The notes: a model not told the origin generated them from the sequence alone. A stretch of 47,117 nucleotides of DNA from Lentibacillus salicampi (GCF_004565465.1 NZ_SRHY01000026.1:1-47117), one strand, 5' to 3'. Positions 23,548-37,153 are shown, numbered from the stretch's first letter. Numbers and translations are program-made.

Positions 23548-25209
23548 CTATTCAATATCCGTCCATTTTAATTCCAAATAGCCAACCGGATGGCGTACCA
23601 CGTCTTTTACGTTATCTTTGTAAATATAGACCTGGTTATAATAATGGATTGGGAAGAACGGCATTTCATCTGCCAGAACCTTTTCTGCTTCGGACATCAG
23701 CTCCCAGCGTTTTTCCTCATCCGTCTCTTGCTTGGCTTGGGCCATCAGTTCATCATACTCCTCATTTGACCAGCCTGTGCGATTCATGGAGGCGTCCGTA
23801 ATAAAGCTTTCCAGGAAGTTGATCGGATCCCCATAATCAAAGATGAACGAGCTTCTGGAAAATTGCATGTTCAGTGATTTTTGGTCTTCCAGGAAGACGT
23901 TCCATTCCGTATTCGCCAGTTCAACGTCAACGCCAAGGTTTTCACTGTACATATTTTGCATCGTTTCAGCAATCGCTTTATGCTGTTCGTCTGTGTTGTA
24001 TGTCAAGGTCACTGGTGGCAATTCGTCATAGCCTTCCTCTTCCATGCCTTCTTCCAACAATTGTTTAGCCTTTTCCGGGTCAAAGTTTACCAGCTCACCA
24101 TTCGCTTCACGGAAGTCATCCCCGGATGGAGTCGTAAAGCCTGGTGACACGAACGCTTTCGCTGCTTTTTCTTTGTTCTTGGTCACATAGTCAACAATAT
24201 CCTCCTGGTTGGTGGCCAGCGCGAATGCTTTCCGGATTTTCTTATTCTGGAATGGTTCTTCCGTGACATTAAAGCGGTAAAAGTAAAGCCCAGCCTGCTC
24301 TTCAATAACGACATTGTCGCCGTCAATCAACTGATCCGCCAAATCGGATGGAATTTCAGTCATATCCAGTTCATCACTTTCAAACATCTGGTACTCGGTA
24401 TTGACATCGTTCACCATGGCCCAATGCACTTTATCAAGGTTAACGGTATCGCTGTCCCAATACTCCTCGTTCCTGGCAAAGACCAGTTCCTGATCATGTG
24501 TCCATGACGTCAGCTTAAATGGTCCATTGGAAACGAACGAGTCTGCTTCCGAGTACCATTCCGGGTTTTCTTCGGCAACTTCTTTATTGACCGGAAAAAA
24601 AGCCGGGTTGGTCAGCACATGCAGGAAGAATCCTGTTGGTGCAGTCAATGTTACTTCAAACGTTTTTTCATCAATCGCTTCAACCGCCACATCGTCCGCT
24701 GAACCATCACCGGCATTGAATGCTTCACCGCCCTCAATGAAATAGCCGAGAAATGCTGCGGACGAGCCTGTTTCCGGATCCAGCAGCTGCTTCCATGCGT
24801 AGACAAAGTCTTCAGCCGTTACCGGATCACCATTCGACCAGTTGGCATCCTCCCGCAGGTGAAAGGTATACGTTTTCCCGTCATCGGATACATCCCAATC
24901 CTCCGCCATTGCCGGCTGTGGCATGTCATCCTTGCCGAGTCGTGTCAGACCTTCCATCAGGTTGTTCAATACAGTCCACGAAACGCTATCAAACCCGATC
25001 GGAGGGTTCAATGATGTCGGTTCTTCGCCATTATTCATGCGTAACACTTTTTCGTCGCCGCTGTCTGTTTCTTCTGTTGCCTCTGTGTCTGAATCCGATC
25101 CGGACGATTCCTCTTCACTGCTTCCATCATCTCCAGTTGACGTTGTACATGCCGCCAGCACTAAAACGAAAGCGGCAAACATGAGTAACAAAAACCCCTT
25201 TTTCTTCAT
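23548..25209 (-). CDS. Peptide ABC transporter substrate-binding lipoprotein (OppA/DppE family 5)
   Basis: Predicted 553-residue extracellular solute-binding protein, normal size for family 5. Lipobox LAAC with Cys at residue 21, then an acidic Ser/Glu/Asp linker, then the mature domain opening with VLRMNNGEEPTSLNPPIGFDS. The family signature is visible as VNLDKVHWAMVNDVNTEYQMFESDELDMTEIPSD and NVTEEPFQNKKIRKAFALATN. The ATG at 25209 is used; a longer frame overlapping the ATPase gene is rejected. It is the receptor of the operon and, with ykfA and ykfC downstream, probably binds murein tripeptides or tetrapeptides; general oligopeptide (including signalling peptide) uptake is possible. Confidence 0.93.
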   Translation of the reverse strand: MKKKGFLLLMFAAFVLVLAACTTSTGDDGSSEEESSGSDSDTEATEETDSGDEKVLRMNNGEEPTSLNPPIGFDSVSWTVLNNLMEGLTRLGKDDMPQPAMAEDWDVSDDGKTYTFHLREDANWSNGDPVTAEDFVYAWKQLLDPETGSSAAFLGYFIEGGEAFNAGDGSADDVAVEAIDEKTFEVTLTAPTGFFLHVLTNPAFFPVNKEVAEENPEWYSEADSFVSNGPFKLTSWTHDQELVFARNEEYWDSDTVNLDKVHWAMVNDVNTEYQMFESDELDMTEIPSDLADQLIDGDNVVIEEQAGLYFYRFNVTEEPFQNKKIRKAFALATNQEDIVDYVTKNKEKAAKAFVSPGFTTPSGDDFREANGELVNFDPEKAKQLLEEGMEEEGYDELPPVTLTYNTDEQHKAIAETMQNMYSENLGVDVELANTEWNVFLEDQKSLNMQFSRSSFIFDYGDPINFLESFITDASMNRTGWSNEEYDELMAQAKQETDEEKRWELMSEAEKVLADEMPFFPIHYYNQVYIYKDNVKDVVRHPVGYLELKWTDIE

Positions 25210-25228
25210 GCTTTTGTTCTCCCCCTTG

Positions 25229-26236
25229 TTATGTTTTGTCGGCTGCTTGAGCCACAAGCTGTTCAGCCCGATCATCCTGGAGCCAGCAATCCACTTTGTG
25301 TGTATCGCTCAGTTCCGTCTGGAGCGGGTAAACTTTATCACACACCTCCATGGCCATGGAGCACCGCGCTGTGAACGGGCATCCTTGTGGAGGTGAGAAT
25401 AAATCCGGCGGTGTTCCGTCAATCGGGATCAGATTCGCCCCTTTTATATCCAGTCTCGGCACAGATTTTAATAACCCTTTTGTGTACGGATGTTCCGGAT
25501 GATAGAATATTTCCTTTCGAGTCCCTTCCTCGATAATTTTGCCGGCGTACATGACGACAATTCGATCAGCTATTTTCGCGACAACGCCAAGATCATGCGT
25601 GATTAAAATGATCGAAACGCCGGTCTGCTCTTGAATTGTTTCGAAGAGTTCCAATATCTGTGCCTGGATGGTCACATCAAGTGCTGTCGTTGGCTCGTCA
25701 GCAATCAGGAGTTCTGGTTCGCAAATCAGCGCAATGGCAATCACAATCCGCTGTCTCATGCCGCCGCTGAACTGGTGCGGATATTGCTTGAACCGCTCTT
25801 CCGGGTTCGGAATCCCGACCAGATTCATCATCTCCAGTGCTCTTTCCTTTGCCTCAGCTCTTGATGTTTTCCGATGTTCCATTAACCCTTCAACAAGCTG
25901 TGTGCCAATCGTTAAAGTCGGATTCAATGCCGTCATCGGATCTTGGAAAATCATTGAAATATCAACACCGCGGATCGAACGCATGGCTTTTTGCGAAAAC
26001 TGGGTCAGATCCTTTCCCTTAAATTCAATTGTCCCGTTTGAAATTTTTCCGGGCGGATCAGGTATCAGGCGCATAATCGCATTTGACGTCACGCTTTTCC
26101 CGCAGCCGGATTCCCCGACAATGGCTAATGTCTCCCCTTTATGTAAATCAAAACTGACGCCCCGTACCGCTTGAACGGTCCCGCCAAATGTTGAAAAGGT
26201 TACGTGCAGGTCGTTCACTTCCAGTATTTTTTCCAT
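25229..26236 (-). CDS. Peptide ABC transporter ATP-binding protein (DppD/OppD-like)
   Basis: Predicted 335-residue ATPase. Walker A GESGCGKSV (about residue 38), signature SGGMRQRIVIAIAL, Walker B LLIADEPTTALD, H-loop ITHDLGV, and the C-terminal cysteine motif CPFTARCSMAMEVC of the oligopeptide ATPase subfamily. ATG start at 26236, eight bases after the permease stop. It would form the ATPase heterodimer with the product of 20133-21152, although the two genes are separated by three others. Confidence 0.94.
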   Translation of the reverse strand: MEKILEVNDLHVTFSTFGGTVQAVRGVSFDLHKGETLAIVGESGCGKSVTSNAIMRLIPDPPGKISNGTIEFKGKDLTQFSQKAMRSIRGVDISMIFQDPMTALNPTLTIGTQLVEGLMEHRKTSRAEAKERALEMMNLVGIPNPEERFKQYPHQFSGGMRQRIVIAIALICEPELLIADEPTTALDVTIQAQILELFETIQEQTGVSIILITHDLGVVAKIADRIVVMYAGKIIEEGTRKEIFYHPEHPYTKGLLKSVPRLDIKGANLIPIDGTPPDLFSPPQGCPFTARCSMAMEVCDKVYPLQTELSDTHKVDCWLQDDRAEQLVAQAADKT

Positions 26237-26244
26237 CTGTACAC

Positions 26245-27201
26245 CTACTTTCTCAACTTCGGATCAAGTGCATCCTGAAGCCCGTCACCCAGTACGTTAA
26301 ACGCGAACATCGTAAATGAAATAAAGAAGGCCGGGAAAAACAACGTCCACCAATAGCCTGATAAAATCGCCCCCAGTGCATCATTTGCCATCACACCCCA
26401 GCTGGCGTATGGCGACTGGATACCCAGTCCAAGGAAACTTAGAAACGCTTCAGCAAAAATGGCGTTCGGCACTGTCAGGGTCATTTGAACAATGATCGGT
26501 CCCATCGTATTCGGGAGCAAATTTTTCCGGATAATGCGTGGCGTCCTGGTACCAAATGATTTCGATGCGAGCACAAATTCAAAGTTTTTGATCTGGAGGA
26601 CCTGCCCCCTGACAATCCTGGCCATCCCGACCCAGCCGGTGACAGACAGCGCGATAATAATTGTTGTCAGGCTTGGACCCATCACTACCAGCAGCAAAAT
26701 GACCACCAGCAGGTATGGCAATCCATATAAAATTTCAATAATCCGCATCATGAGACTGTCTGTCCGGCCGCCTTTATAACCGGACACGCCACCATAGATT
26801 ACCCCGACAAAAAAGTCAATCAAGGCTGCCATTAACCCGACAAACAGGGAAATCCGGGCACCGTACCATGTCCTTGTGAAAACATCACGCCCGAGTGAAT
26901 CGGTCCCAAACCAATGGTCAATGGACGGCGGCAGGAACTGGTCCGGGCGATTCTGGTCTGTGACCACGTATGGCGACAGAATCGGACCAATAACGGCAAG
27001 GATCCCCAATATGACCAGGAAAACCAGACCGGCCATTGCCAGTTTATTTTTTTTGAGTCGTTTCCATGCATCTTTCCAATAAGAAAGGGATGGGCGCGAA
27101 ACGGTTTCAGCCGCCTCGGGATCTTTATCTTTCCATTTGAACCAATCATCCGGTATATCGGCAGGAGAATGAACAAATTTTGTTTGATCGCTTGAAGTCA
27201 T
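26245..27201 (-). CDS. Peptide ABC transporter permease (DppC/OppC-like)
   Basis: Predicted 318-residue inner-membrane permease with a cytoplasmic N-terminal tail, one leading TM helix (about 60-82) and five more, and the EAA-type loop SKSFGTRTPRIIRKNLLPN typical of OppC proteins. The N-terminal OppC domain WKRLKKNKLAMAGLV and FGTDSLGRDVFTR are family blocks. The ATG at 27201 is one base after the TAG stop of the preceding permease gene (TAGCATG), with GGAGG inside that gene, so translation is coupled. Confidence 0.94.
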   Translation of the reverse strand: MTSSDQTKFVHSPADIPDDWFKWKDKDPEAAETVSRPSLSYWKDAWKRLKKNKLAMAGLVFLVILGILAVIGPILSPYVVTDQNRPDQFLPPSIDHWFGTDSLGRDVFTRTWYGARISLFVGLMAALIDFFVGVIYGGVSGYKGGRTDSLMMRIIEILYGLPYLLVVILLLVVMGPSLTTIIIALSVTGWVGMARIVRGQVLQIKNFEFVLASKSFGTRTPRIIRKNLLPNTMGPIIVQMTLTVPNAIFAEAFLSFLGLGIQSPYASWGVMANDALGAILSGYWWTLFFPAFFISFTMFAFNVLGDGLQDALDPKLRK

Positions 27202-27202
27202 G

Positions 27203-28135
27203 CTAGTCTCCTCCCTTTGTGTGCAGTTTAATTCTCGGATCAAGGAAGCCGTAAGCGATATCTACCAGGAACAGCATAACAATCAAAAAAGCACTGTAAA
27301 AAACGGTTGTCCCCATAATCACCGGATAATCTCTTTGGTTAATGCTTTCGACAAAATACTTCCCCATCCCCGGAATTCCGAAAATCTGTTCAATCACAAA
27401 CGTCCCTGTCAAAATGCCGGCAAGGAGTGTCCCCATAATCGTCACAACCGGCATGAGGGCATTTTTCAGTGCATGCTTGATGATAATTTTCCATGGCTTT
27501 AACCCTTTTGCCCGGGCCATTTTGATGTAATCCTGTGTCAGGACTTCAAGCATCGTCGAGCGGGTCAGCCGAGCGATAATCGCCATTGGACCGGTCGCCA
27601 GCGCGATGGTTGGCATAATCATATGCACAGGACTTGACCATGTTGCGGCAGGCAAAATGTTCCAATACACAGCCAATGTTTGAATCAGCAGTGTCGCAAG
27701 GACAAAGTTCGGAATCGATATCCCTAAAACAGCAATCGTCATGGCGAGATAATCAATGATGCCATTGTGCTTCAAGGCTGCAAATATGCCGAGTATGATG
27801 CCGGAAATGACCGCAACGATGATCGTCGCCATCCCAAGCTCAAATGAAATCGGAAATCCCCGCCCGAGCAAGTCATTAACCGTTTCAGTCGGCTGTTTAA
27901 TGGATGGACCGAAATCAAATGTGACAATTGATTTTATGTAAAGCAAATACTGTATGTAATAAGGCTCATCTAAATTATAATGTGCCTCAAGGTTGGCCTG
28001 GACTGTCTCATTGGTCGTCCGTTCCTCATTCAGCGGTGACCCGGGCAGTGTCACCATCAGAACAAACGTCAGTGTGATAATAATCCAAAGTGTCACAACC
28101 ATGACGGCGAACCGTTTTAAAATATAACCCAGCAT
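27203..28135 (-). CDS. Peptide ABC transporter permease (DppB/OppB-like)
   Basis: Predicted 310-residue permease, first gene of the operon. It has the OppB layout: TM1 at about 9-30, the extracytoplasmic loop with YNLDEPYYIQYLLYIKSI, then five TM helices with the EAA loop RAKGLKPWKIIIKHALKNALMPV. The ATG at 28135 follows GGGGGTGG; the frame could be extended to 28261 but that covers the leader. The leader carries a cre site and a CodY-like box. Partner of the DppC-like permease. Confidence 0.94.
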   Translation of the reverse strand: MLGYILKRFAVMVVTLWIIITLTFVLMVTLPGSPLNEERTTNETVQANLEAHYNLDEPYYIQYLLYIKSIVTFDFGPSIKQPTETVNDLLGRGFPISFELGMATIIVAVISGIILGIFAALKHNGIIDYLAMTIAVLGISIPNFVLATLLIQTLAVYWNILPAATWSSPVHMIMPTIALATGPMAIIARLTRSTMLEVLTQDYIKMARAKGLKPWKIIIKHALKNALMPVVTIMGTLLAGILTGTFVIEQIFGIPGMGKYFVESINQRDYPVIMGTTVFYSAFLIVMLFLVDIAYGFLDPRIKLHTKGGD

Positions 28136-28166
28136 GCTGCCACCCCCCATGTAGATAGTTGTCTTC

Positions 28167-28180
28167 TGTAAGCGATTACA
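28167..28180. promoter_or_regulatory. Catabolite-responsive element (CcpA site)
   Basis: TGTAAGCGATTACA matches the consensus TGWAANCGNTNWCA at every position on both strands. It lies about 70 bp downstream of the predicted transcription start and 32 bp upstream of the first permease start, a position that suits repression by road-block. Confidence 0.8.
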
Positions 28181-28240
28181 AATGACTGGTTCAGATATAT
28201 TCTTTTTTCTACCAAAACGAAAAACGGTATGTGCTCTCCT

Positions 28241-28255
28241 AATTTTCTTAAATTT
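28241..28255. promoter_or_regulatory. CodY-box candidate
   Basis: AATTTTCTTAAATTT has two mismatches to the 15-bp CodY consensus AATTTTCWGAAAATT and overlaps the predicted -10 element of the peptide-uptake operon. The dpp and ykf operons of Bacillus subtilis are CodY targets, so the site is plausible. Confidence 0.55.
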
Positions 28256-28279
28256 TACCATACTTTAAATAAATTGCAA
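28252..28279 (-). promoter_or_regulatory. Predicted promoter of the murein-peptide operon
   Basis: TTGCAA (28279-28274), 16-bp spacer, TAAAAT (28257-28252) on the minus strand, overlapped by the CodY-like box. The remainder of 28280-28388 is AT-rich without a gene. Confidence 0.5.
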
Positions 28280-28388
28280 TATAAAATTAAACGAATAATC
28301 GACAAGGGAATGAGAGGAAAAGCCGTTGCAGGATATAGTTAATGGTTTAGGTATACGTATGAGTAACAAACGCGATGATGACAGACAA

Positions 28389-28422
28389 AAAACAGACGAA
28401 TGCGCGATGCACCATCTGTTTT
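28389..28422 (-). terminator. Terminator of murA
   Basis: AAAACAGA / TCTGTTTT stem with an inner TGC/GCA pair; six T follow on the minus strand, 31 bases after the murA stop. Confidence 0.8.
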
Positions 28423-28452
28423 CTGCTGACCGTTTTTTATTTATTTTTCACT

Positions 28453-29787
28453 TCAGGATTCAGATACTTCTGCCACAGCCTCATCATTCACAATTTCTGC
28501 TTGAGCAAACGGATTGACAGGATGCCCATCTTCATCTACACGTTCAATATCGGCTCCCAATCCGGCCAGTTTTTCGGTGAAATCAACATAACCGCGGTCA
28601 AGATGCTTTAATTCGGTCACACGTGTATAACCATCAGCGACTAAGCCTGCCAATGTCAGTGCGGCAGCAGCACGCAAATCCGTCGCTGCTACTTCTGCAC
28701 CCTGAAGACTGGCAGGACCTTCAATTATCACACTGCGGCCTTCAATTTTCATTTTGGTATTCATGCGGCGGAATTCCTCCACATGCATAAACCGGTTCTC
28801 AAACACCGTTTCTGTGATTACACTTGTGCCATAAGCATTCAGCATGAGCGCCATCATTTGCGATTGCATGTCTGTTGGAAATCCGGGATGTGGCAATGTT
28901 TTAATATCCGTAGCAAGTAATTTATCAGGACCAATCACACGGATACCATCTTCCTCTTCAAAGATGGTCACACCCATTTCTTCCAGCTTGGAAATAACAG
29001 AACGCAAATGTTCACTTTCCGCATTTTGGATCAGGATATTCCCGCCGGTTATAGCGCCTGCAACCATAAACGTGCCAGCCTCTACCCGGTCCGGAATAAT
29101 CGTATGTTCGGCACCGTGCAGTTTCTCAACACCCTCGATACGGATTGTCTCCGTTCCGGCACCAACAACTTTGGCTCCCATTTTATTCAAGAAGTTAGCC
29201 AAATCTACAATTTCCGGTTCCTTTGCACAGTTTTCAATAATGGTTTTTCCTTCCGCAAGTGCTGCTGCCATCATAATATTTTCGGTTGCCCCGACACTCG
29301 GCATATCCAAATAAATCTTTGCACCATGAAGACGTCCAGGAGCTTCCAATTCCACGTATCCATTCCCAACATGTACATGTGCTCCCATTGCTTCAAAGCC
29401 TTTTAAGTGCAAATCAATTGGCCGCGAGCCGATCGCACAGCCCCCGGGCATTGCTACTTTTGCATGACCATAACGCGCCAATAACGGTCCAAGAACCAGT
29501 ACAGACGCACGCATTTTTCGCACGTATTCGAAGGGAGCTTCAGTTAGAATGTTAGTTGACGCATCCGTATAAACGGTGTTATTTTCAAATTGTACAGTCG
29601 CATTCATGTTTCGTAATACTTCATTGATTGTATACACATCAGCCAGGACAGGGACGTCACGAATAACACTTTTCCCTTCGCTGGCAAGTATGCTGGCGGT
29701 TATGACTGGTAGAACAGCGTTTTTAGCTCCCTCCACTTTCACGGAGCCATTCAGTCGTTCCCCGCCTCTTACGATGATCTTTTCCAT
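28453..29787 (-). CDS. murA: UDP-N-acetylglucosamine 1-carboxyvinyltransferase MurA
   Basis: Predicted 444-residue cytosolic enzyme that adds enolpyruvate from PEP to UDP-GlcNAc, the first committed step of peptidoglycan synthesis. N-terminal KGAKN-type motif ([11 protein letters not shown], catalytic Lys about residue 22), [19 protein letters not shown] PEP loop, and [15 protein letters not shown] with the active-site Cys (about 117) that fosfomycin alkylates. Length is normal with a slightly long acidic C-terminus. It sits between ywmB and the peptide operon, in the position of murAA of Bacillus subtilis. ATG start after AAGGGG. Confidence 0.97.
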   Translation of the reverse strand: MEKIIVRGGERLNGSVKVEGAKNAVLPVITASILASEGKSVIRDVPVLADVYTINEVLRNMNATVQFENNTVYTDASTNILTEAPFEYVRKMRASVLVLGPLLARYGHAKVAMPGGCAIGSRPIDLHLKGFEAMGAHVHVGNGYVELEAPGRLHGAKIYLDMPSVGATENIMMAAALAEGKTIIENCAKEPEIVDLANFLNKMGAKVVGAGTETIRIEGVEKLHGAEHTIIPDRVEAGTFMVAGAITGGNILIQNAESEHLRSVISKLEEMGVTIFEEEDGIRVIGPDKLLATDIKTLPHPGFPTDMQSQMMALMLNAYGTSVITETVFENRFMHVEEFRRMNTKMKIEGRSVIIEGPASLQGAEVAATDLRAAAALTLAGLVADGYTRVTELKHLDRGYVDFTEKLAGLGADIERVDEDGHPVNPFAQAEIVNDEAVAEVSES

Positions 29788-29820
29788 ATTCTATTCCCCT
29801 TATAATCCAATTTCACTATA

Positions 29821-30537
29821 TTAATATTCATTAATCAGGATAGGTGTGCCTATCATCAAACGCTTGCTGTCGTGTGTACCGTTTTGAACCACCATTTGCA
29901 CGTTCATCGGTTGTTTCATCGTAATCGACTGTTCCCATAGTGGTGTATACCCGTACACGATTTTCTTAACCGTTGAATTTTCTACGTTATCAGTCTGTTT
30001 CCGGATATTCTTTAATTGCAATGATTGTTTCAGTTGTTTAAAAACATATGCATTATTTATTTTAGCATCAATGTCTGCTGTAAGGCAAGCAAATTTTGTC
30101 GACTTATGTGTAAAATATGTCGTATGTATGGCATCCATCCGACTGAAGTAACGCTCCGCTATAGAATCATTCCAGTTCTTCCCTTTTAATACAGCAACTA
30201 GTTCTGCCTGATGCATCGGGTTTTTCGGAATGACAACACTATACGTTTCGGATAGATGTGCTTCTTTTTGTACGCGTTCAATAAAATATTTTATCGCGTT
30301 TTCGTCTTTTGTACGAGAGACCTTATAACTATTTTTATTCTGTATTTTTTCCAAAATGCTTTCGATTGCTTCCTCGTTTATTTCTTCTTTTATCGTCACC
30401 TGCCAGTTGTCCACTGAAAAGTTATTGCTGGTCATCGCGTTTGCCAGGCCGGTCATTTCATCGGTCCGATTGGCAAATGCCGTTGTATTTATGGTCATTA
30501 AAATAAAAATACTCGTAATCAGTGCAAGCTTTCGCAT
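29821..30537 (-). CDS. ywmB: YwmB family protein
   Basis: Predicted 238-residue exported protein. Residues 1-22 form a Sec signal (MRKLALITSIFILMTINTTAFA). The rest matches the YwmB domain, whose fold resembles TATA-box-binding protein; visible blocks are DNWQVTIKEEI, ENAIKYFIERVQKEAHLSETYSVVIP and YGYTPLWEQSI(T). Function unknown; the gene is conserved immediately upstream of murAA and spoIID in Bacillus. The ATG at 30537 with AAGGGGG upstream is preferred to 30558. It is 33 bp upstream of murA and probably cotranscribed. Confidence 0.88.
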   Translation of the reverse strand: MRKLALITSIFILMTINTTAFANRTDEMTGLANAMTSNNFSVDNWQVTIKEEINEEAIESILEKIQNKNSYKVSRTKDENAIKYFIERVQKEAHLSETYSVVIPKNPMHQAELVAVLKGKNWNDSIAERYFSRMDAIHTTYFTHKSTKFACLTADIDAKINNAYVFKQLKQSLQLKNIRKQTDNVENSTVKKIVYGYTPLWEQSITMKQPMNVQMVVQNGTHDSKRLMIGTPILINEY

Positions 30538-30620
30538 ACAAAAATCCCCCTTGTTCAACTATATAACCAGTATGAACAAGAGGGCTTTCTAACATACGCA
30601 AAATAATAGTTTTATAGAAT

Positions 30621-30653
30621 TTGTTCAAAAAGTCCGGTGAAAATGATCCATCG
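30621..30653. repeat. Partial copy of the interspersed repeat found between atpD and atpC
   Basis: TTGTTCAAAAAGTCCGGTGAAAATGATCCATCG-type sequence aligns with 32446-32477 at about 25 of 32 positions; the similarity then stops. Located between the ywzB-like gene and ywmB. Confidence 0.5.
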
Positions 30654-30721
30654 TAGCAGTCGCTCCTTGTGATCCGCCTGTTTGAACAGGCATTTCAGAA
30701 AGCTTCTGAGGTTCCGTTAGA

Positions 30722-30955
30722 TCAAAAAAGATACATCAGATCCTGTGACCATTGAATGAACTCAAGGAAAAACCTGCTGACGCCAGTGCCAATGAAAATT
30801 GCGATGAACATAATCAGCACTCTGGCTTCCGTTTCCCGGCCCTTTCGGATAAGCGGGTCAAAATTAATGGTCGTGATTACCCGCCACGTAATATAAATAA
30901 ATATCAAATGCGAAATCATACTTATAATTGCCGTTACACCAATTGAAGAAAACAT
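30722..30955 (-). CDS. ywzB: DUF1146 family membrane protein (YwzB-like)
   Basis: Predicted 77-residue protein with two transmembrane helices (about 10-28 and 46-66) joined by a loop INFDPLIRKGRETEARVL, the central motif of DUF1146. Function unknown. The gene is conserved between atpC and ywmB in Bacillus subtilis (ywzB), which matches here, though a 1-kb repeat-rich interval now separates it from atpC. ATG start at 30955; ribosome site is AAGGTGTGGAAGT. Confidence 0.88.
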   Translation of the reverse strand: MFSSIGVTAIISMISHLIFIYITWRVITTINFDPLIRKGRETEARVLIMFIAIFIGTGVSRFFLEFIQWSQDLMYLF

Positions 30956-31170
30956 ACTTCCACACCTTTATCTGTTATCAGGAAATTCTCTTTCCTCATG
31001 TCAATTGTTACTTTGCCACGGATCAGGCCGCTTGTCAAATCGCGCGACCCATTTGGCAGTTATATTGCATCGACAGCTATTATTATTACCCGGGAAATAT
31101 CGACAGAAATATTACCCTTTTGGAGTTGCATTCATTGGAATGGCGCAGGGCCTCTTTGAAGGATTCCTGT

Positions 31171-31700
31171 TGATATTTGCGGTCTTCTGCCGATTCCCGC
31201 GCTCTTCTGCTGATTCTTCCGCTCTTCTGCCGATTCCCGCGCTCTTCTGCTGATTCCCGCGCTCTTCTGCCGATTCTTCCGCTCTTCTGCCGATTTCCGC
31301 GCTCTTCTGCCGATTCTCACGCTCTTCTGCCGATTCCCGCGCTCTTCTGCTGATTCTTCCGCTCTTCTGCCGATTTCCGCGCTCTTCTGCCGATTCTCAC
31401 GCTCTTCTGCCGATTCTCACGCTCTTCTGCCGATTCCCGCGCTCTTCTGCTGATTCTTCCGCTCTTCTGCCGATTTCCGCGCTCTTCTGCCGATTCTCAC
31501 GCTCTTCTGCTGATTCTTCCGCTCTTCTGCCGATTTCCGCGCTCTTCTGCCGATTCTCACGCTCTTCTGCCGATTCTCACGCTCTTCTGCCGATTCTCAC
31601 GCTCTTCTGCCGATTCTCACGCTCTTCTGCCGATTCCCGCGCTCTTCTGCCGATTCTTCCGCTCTTCTGCCGATTTCCGCGCTCTTCTGCCGATTCTTCC
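31171..31700. repeat. 20-bp tandem array E, about 27 copies
   Basis: Unit GCTCTTCTGCCGATTC(CC/TT/TC)(G/A)C. The YGAT core falls at 31171 and then every 20 bp to 31691 without any indel. Four subtypes of the last five bases (CCCGC, CTTCC, TCCGC, CTCAC) alternate and form 60-bp and longer higher-order repeats. The period is not a multiple of three. It lies between the atp operon terminator and the ywzB-like gene. Each unit carries GCTCTTC, the SapI-type recognition sequence. Confidence 0.95.
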
Positions 31701-31727
31701 GCCATCCATTCGCGCGTGCAAGCAAAA

Positions 31728-31759
31728 AATCTCTTATAACAAAATGGTTATAAGAGATT
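31728..31759 (-). terminator. Terminator of the ATP synthase operon
   Basis: AATCTCTTATAAC / GTTATAAGAGATT, a 13-bp perfect stem with six T after it on the minus strand. Confidence 0.92.
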
Positions 31760-31765
31760 CTACCT

Positions 31766-31998
31766 TTATTCTATATATAACGGACCGTAACCCGCTAAAG
31801 CACGCCGGTAACTGTCCCTTAACGCCCAATTCAGCCGGACGTGCATGTTGCATACCACAAAGGTGTTGCAACAAGACAAGGAAAACTGGGTAAGTGGTCC
31901 ATCACACGAGAAAAAGTGTTTTTGCTTTTTCGAGGACGCCCGATCACTTAGCCCTTTCCTTACGATCAGTGGGCAGAACTGCCTCACTGGTTGATGTT
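31766..31998 (-). other. Hairpin-rich 3' segment of the atp transcript, possible interspersed repeat
   Basis: Between the atpC stop and the terminator lies 230 bp with several inverted repeats: GGCAG/CTGCC at 31973-31984, TAAGTG...CACTTA around 31890-31950 enclosing AAAAAG/CTTTTT, and GTTGCAtACC/GGTgTTGCAAC at 31848-31873. A 78-codon minus-strand frame exists but has no ribosome site and no protein character, so I do not call a gene. Confidence 0.45.
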
Positions 31999-32670
<672 letters not shown>

Positions 32671-32677
32671 TGCGTTA

Positions 32678-35038
<2,361 letters not shown>

Positions 35039-35080
35039 TATGAAGCCGTATCCTCCCGTCCAAACTCGTTTAAACGCATC

Positions 35081-36598
<1,518 letters not shown>

Positions 36599-36613
36599 TC
36601 ACCCCAGTCTTCA

Positions 36614-37153
36614 TTAGTCTGCCGTAACAATATTCCGTTCAATCCGTTTTAATTTACCGCTTATGGTGCCATCATAAATCGTGTTGCCCAGCCTCAATTT
36701 CAGGCCGCCGATAATTGATGGATCCACAATGGTGTCAAGCTTAATGGCCTGTTTATTAAAACGTTTCGCAAACGTGATTTCAAGCTGTTCTTTTTCACCT
36801 TCTGACAATTGCCGGACGGTGTATACTTTCGCTTCTGCAATGCCTTTAGCATCATTGACCATCCGACCAAAATGATCGATAATAGCGGGCATACTTCCAA
36901 TGCGATGCCGCTCCGTCAAGATTTTCACTGTGTTCAGAACATTTTCTGAGAACCCTTGAAACACATCATTTACAAACTGTCTTTTCTTATCATGATTAAC
37001 GCGCGGATGTTCCAGGAACGCCACAAGCTTTTCGTTTTCATCAAAAATCGTTTTCAGGACACGCAATTCTTCAGCCAATTGTTCCAATGTTCCGTTTTCA
37101 TTTCCAATCTGAAAAAGAGCTTCGGCATAGCGGCTGGCGACTACTTCACTCAT
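36614..37153 (-). CDS. atpH: ATP synthase F1 subunit delta
   Basis: Predicted 179-residue peripheral-stalk subunit joining the alpha N-termini to subunit b. Conserved start VASRYAEALFQIG and C-terminal block KLRLGNTIYDGTISGKLKRIER. The ATG overlaps the atpF stop by eight bases (ATGAGTGA), implying coupled translation. Normal length. Confidence 0.97.
   Translation of the reverse strand: MSEVVASRYAEALFQIGNENGTLEQLAEELRVLKTIFDENEKLVAFLEHPRVNHDKKRQFVNDVFQGFSENVLNTVKILTERHRIGSMPAIIDHFGRMVNDAKGIAEAKVYTVRQLSEGEKEQLEITFAKRFNKQAIKLDTIVDPSIIGGLKLRLGNTIYDGTISGKLKRIERNIVTAD

Noticed and set aside
23272..23581. ORFs over array A with coiled-coil-like heptads (IERVSYQ, LARFDSL).
   Set aside because: No start signal; the pattern follows directly from the 21-bp unit.
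31171..31700. Possible CRISPR array.
   Set aside because: There are no unique spacers between repeats; units are head-to-tail tandem copies of 20 bp, and no cas gene is nearby.
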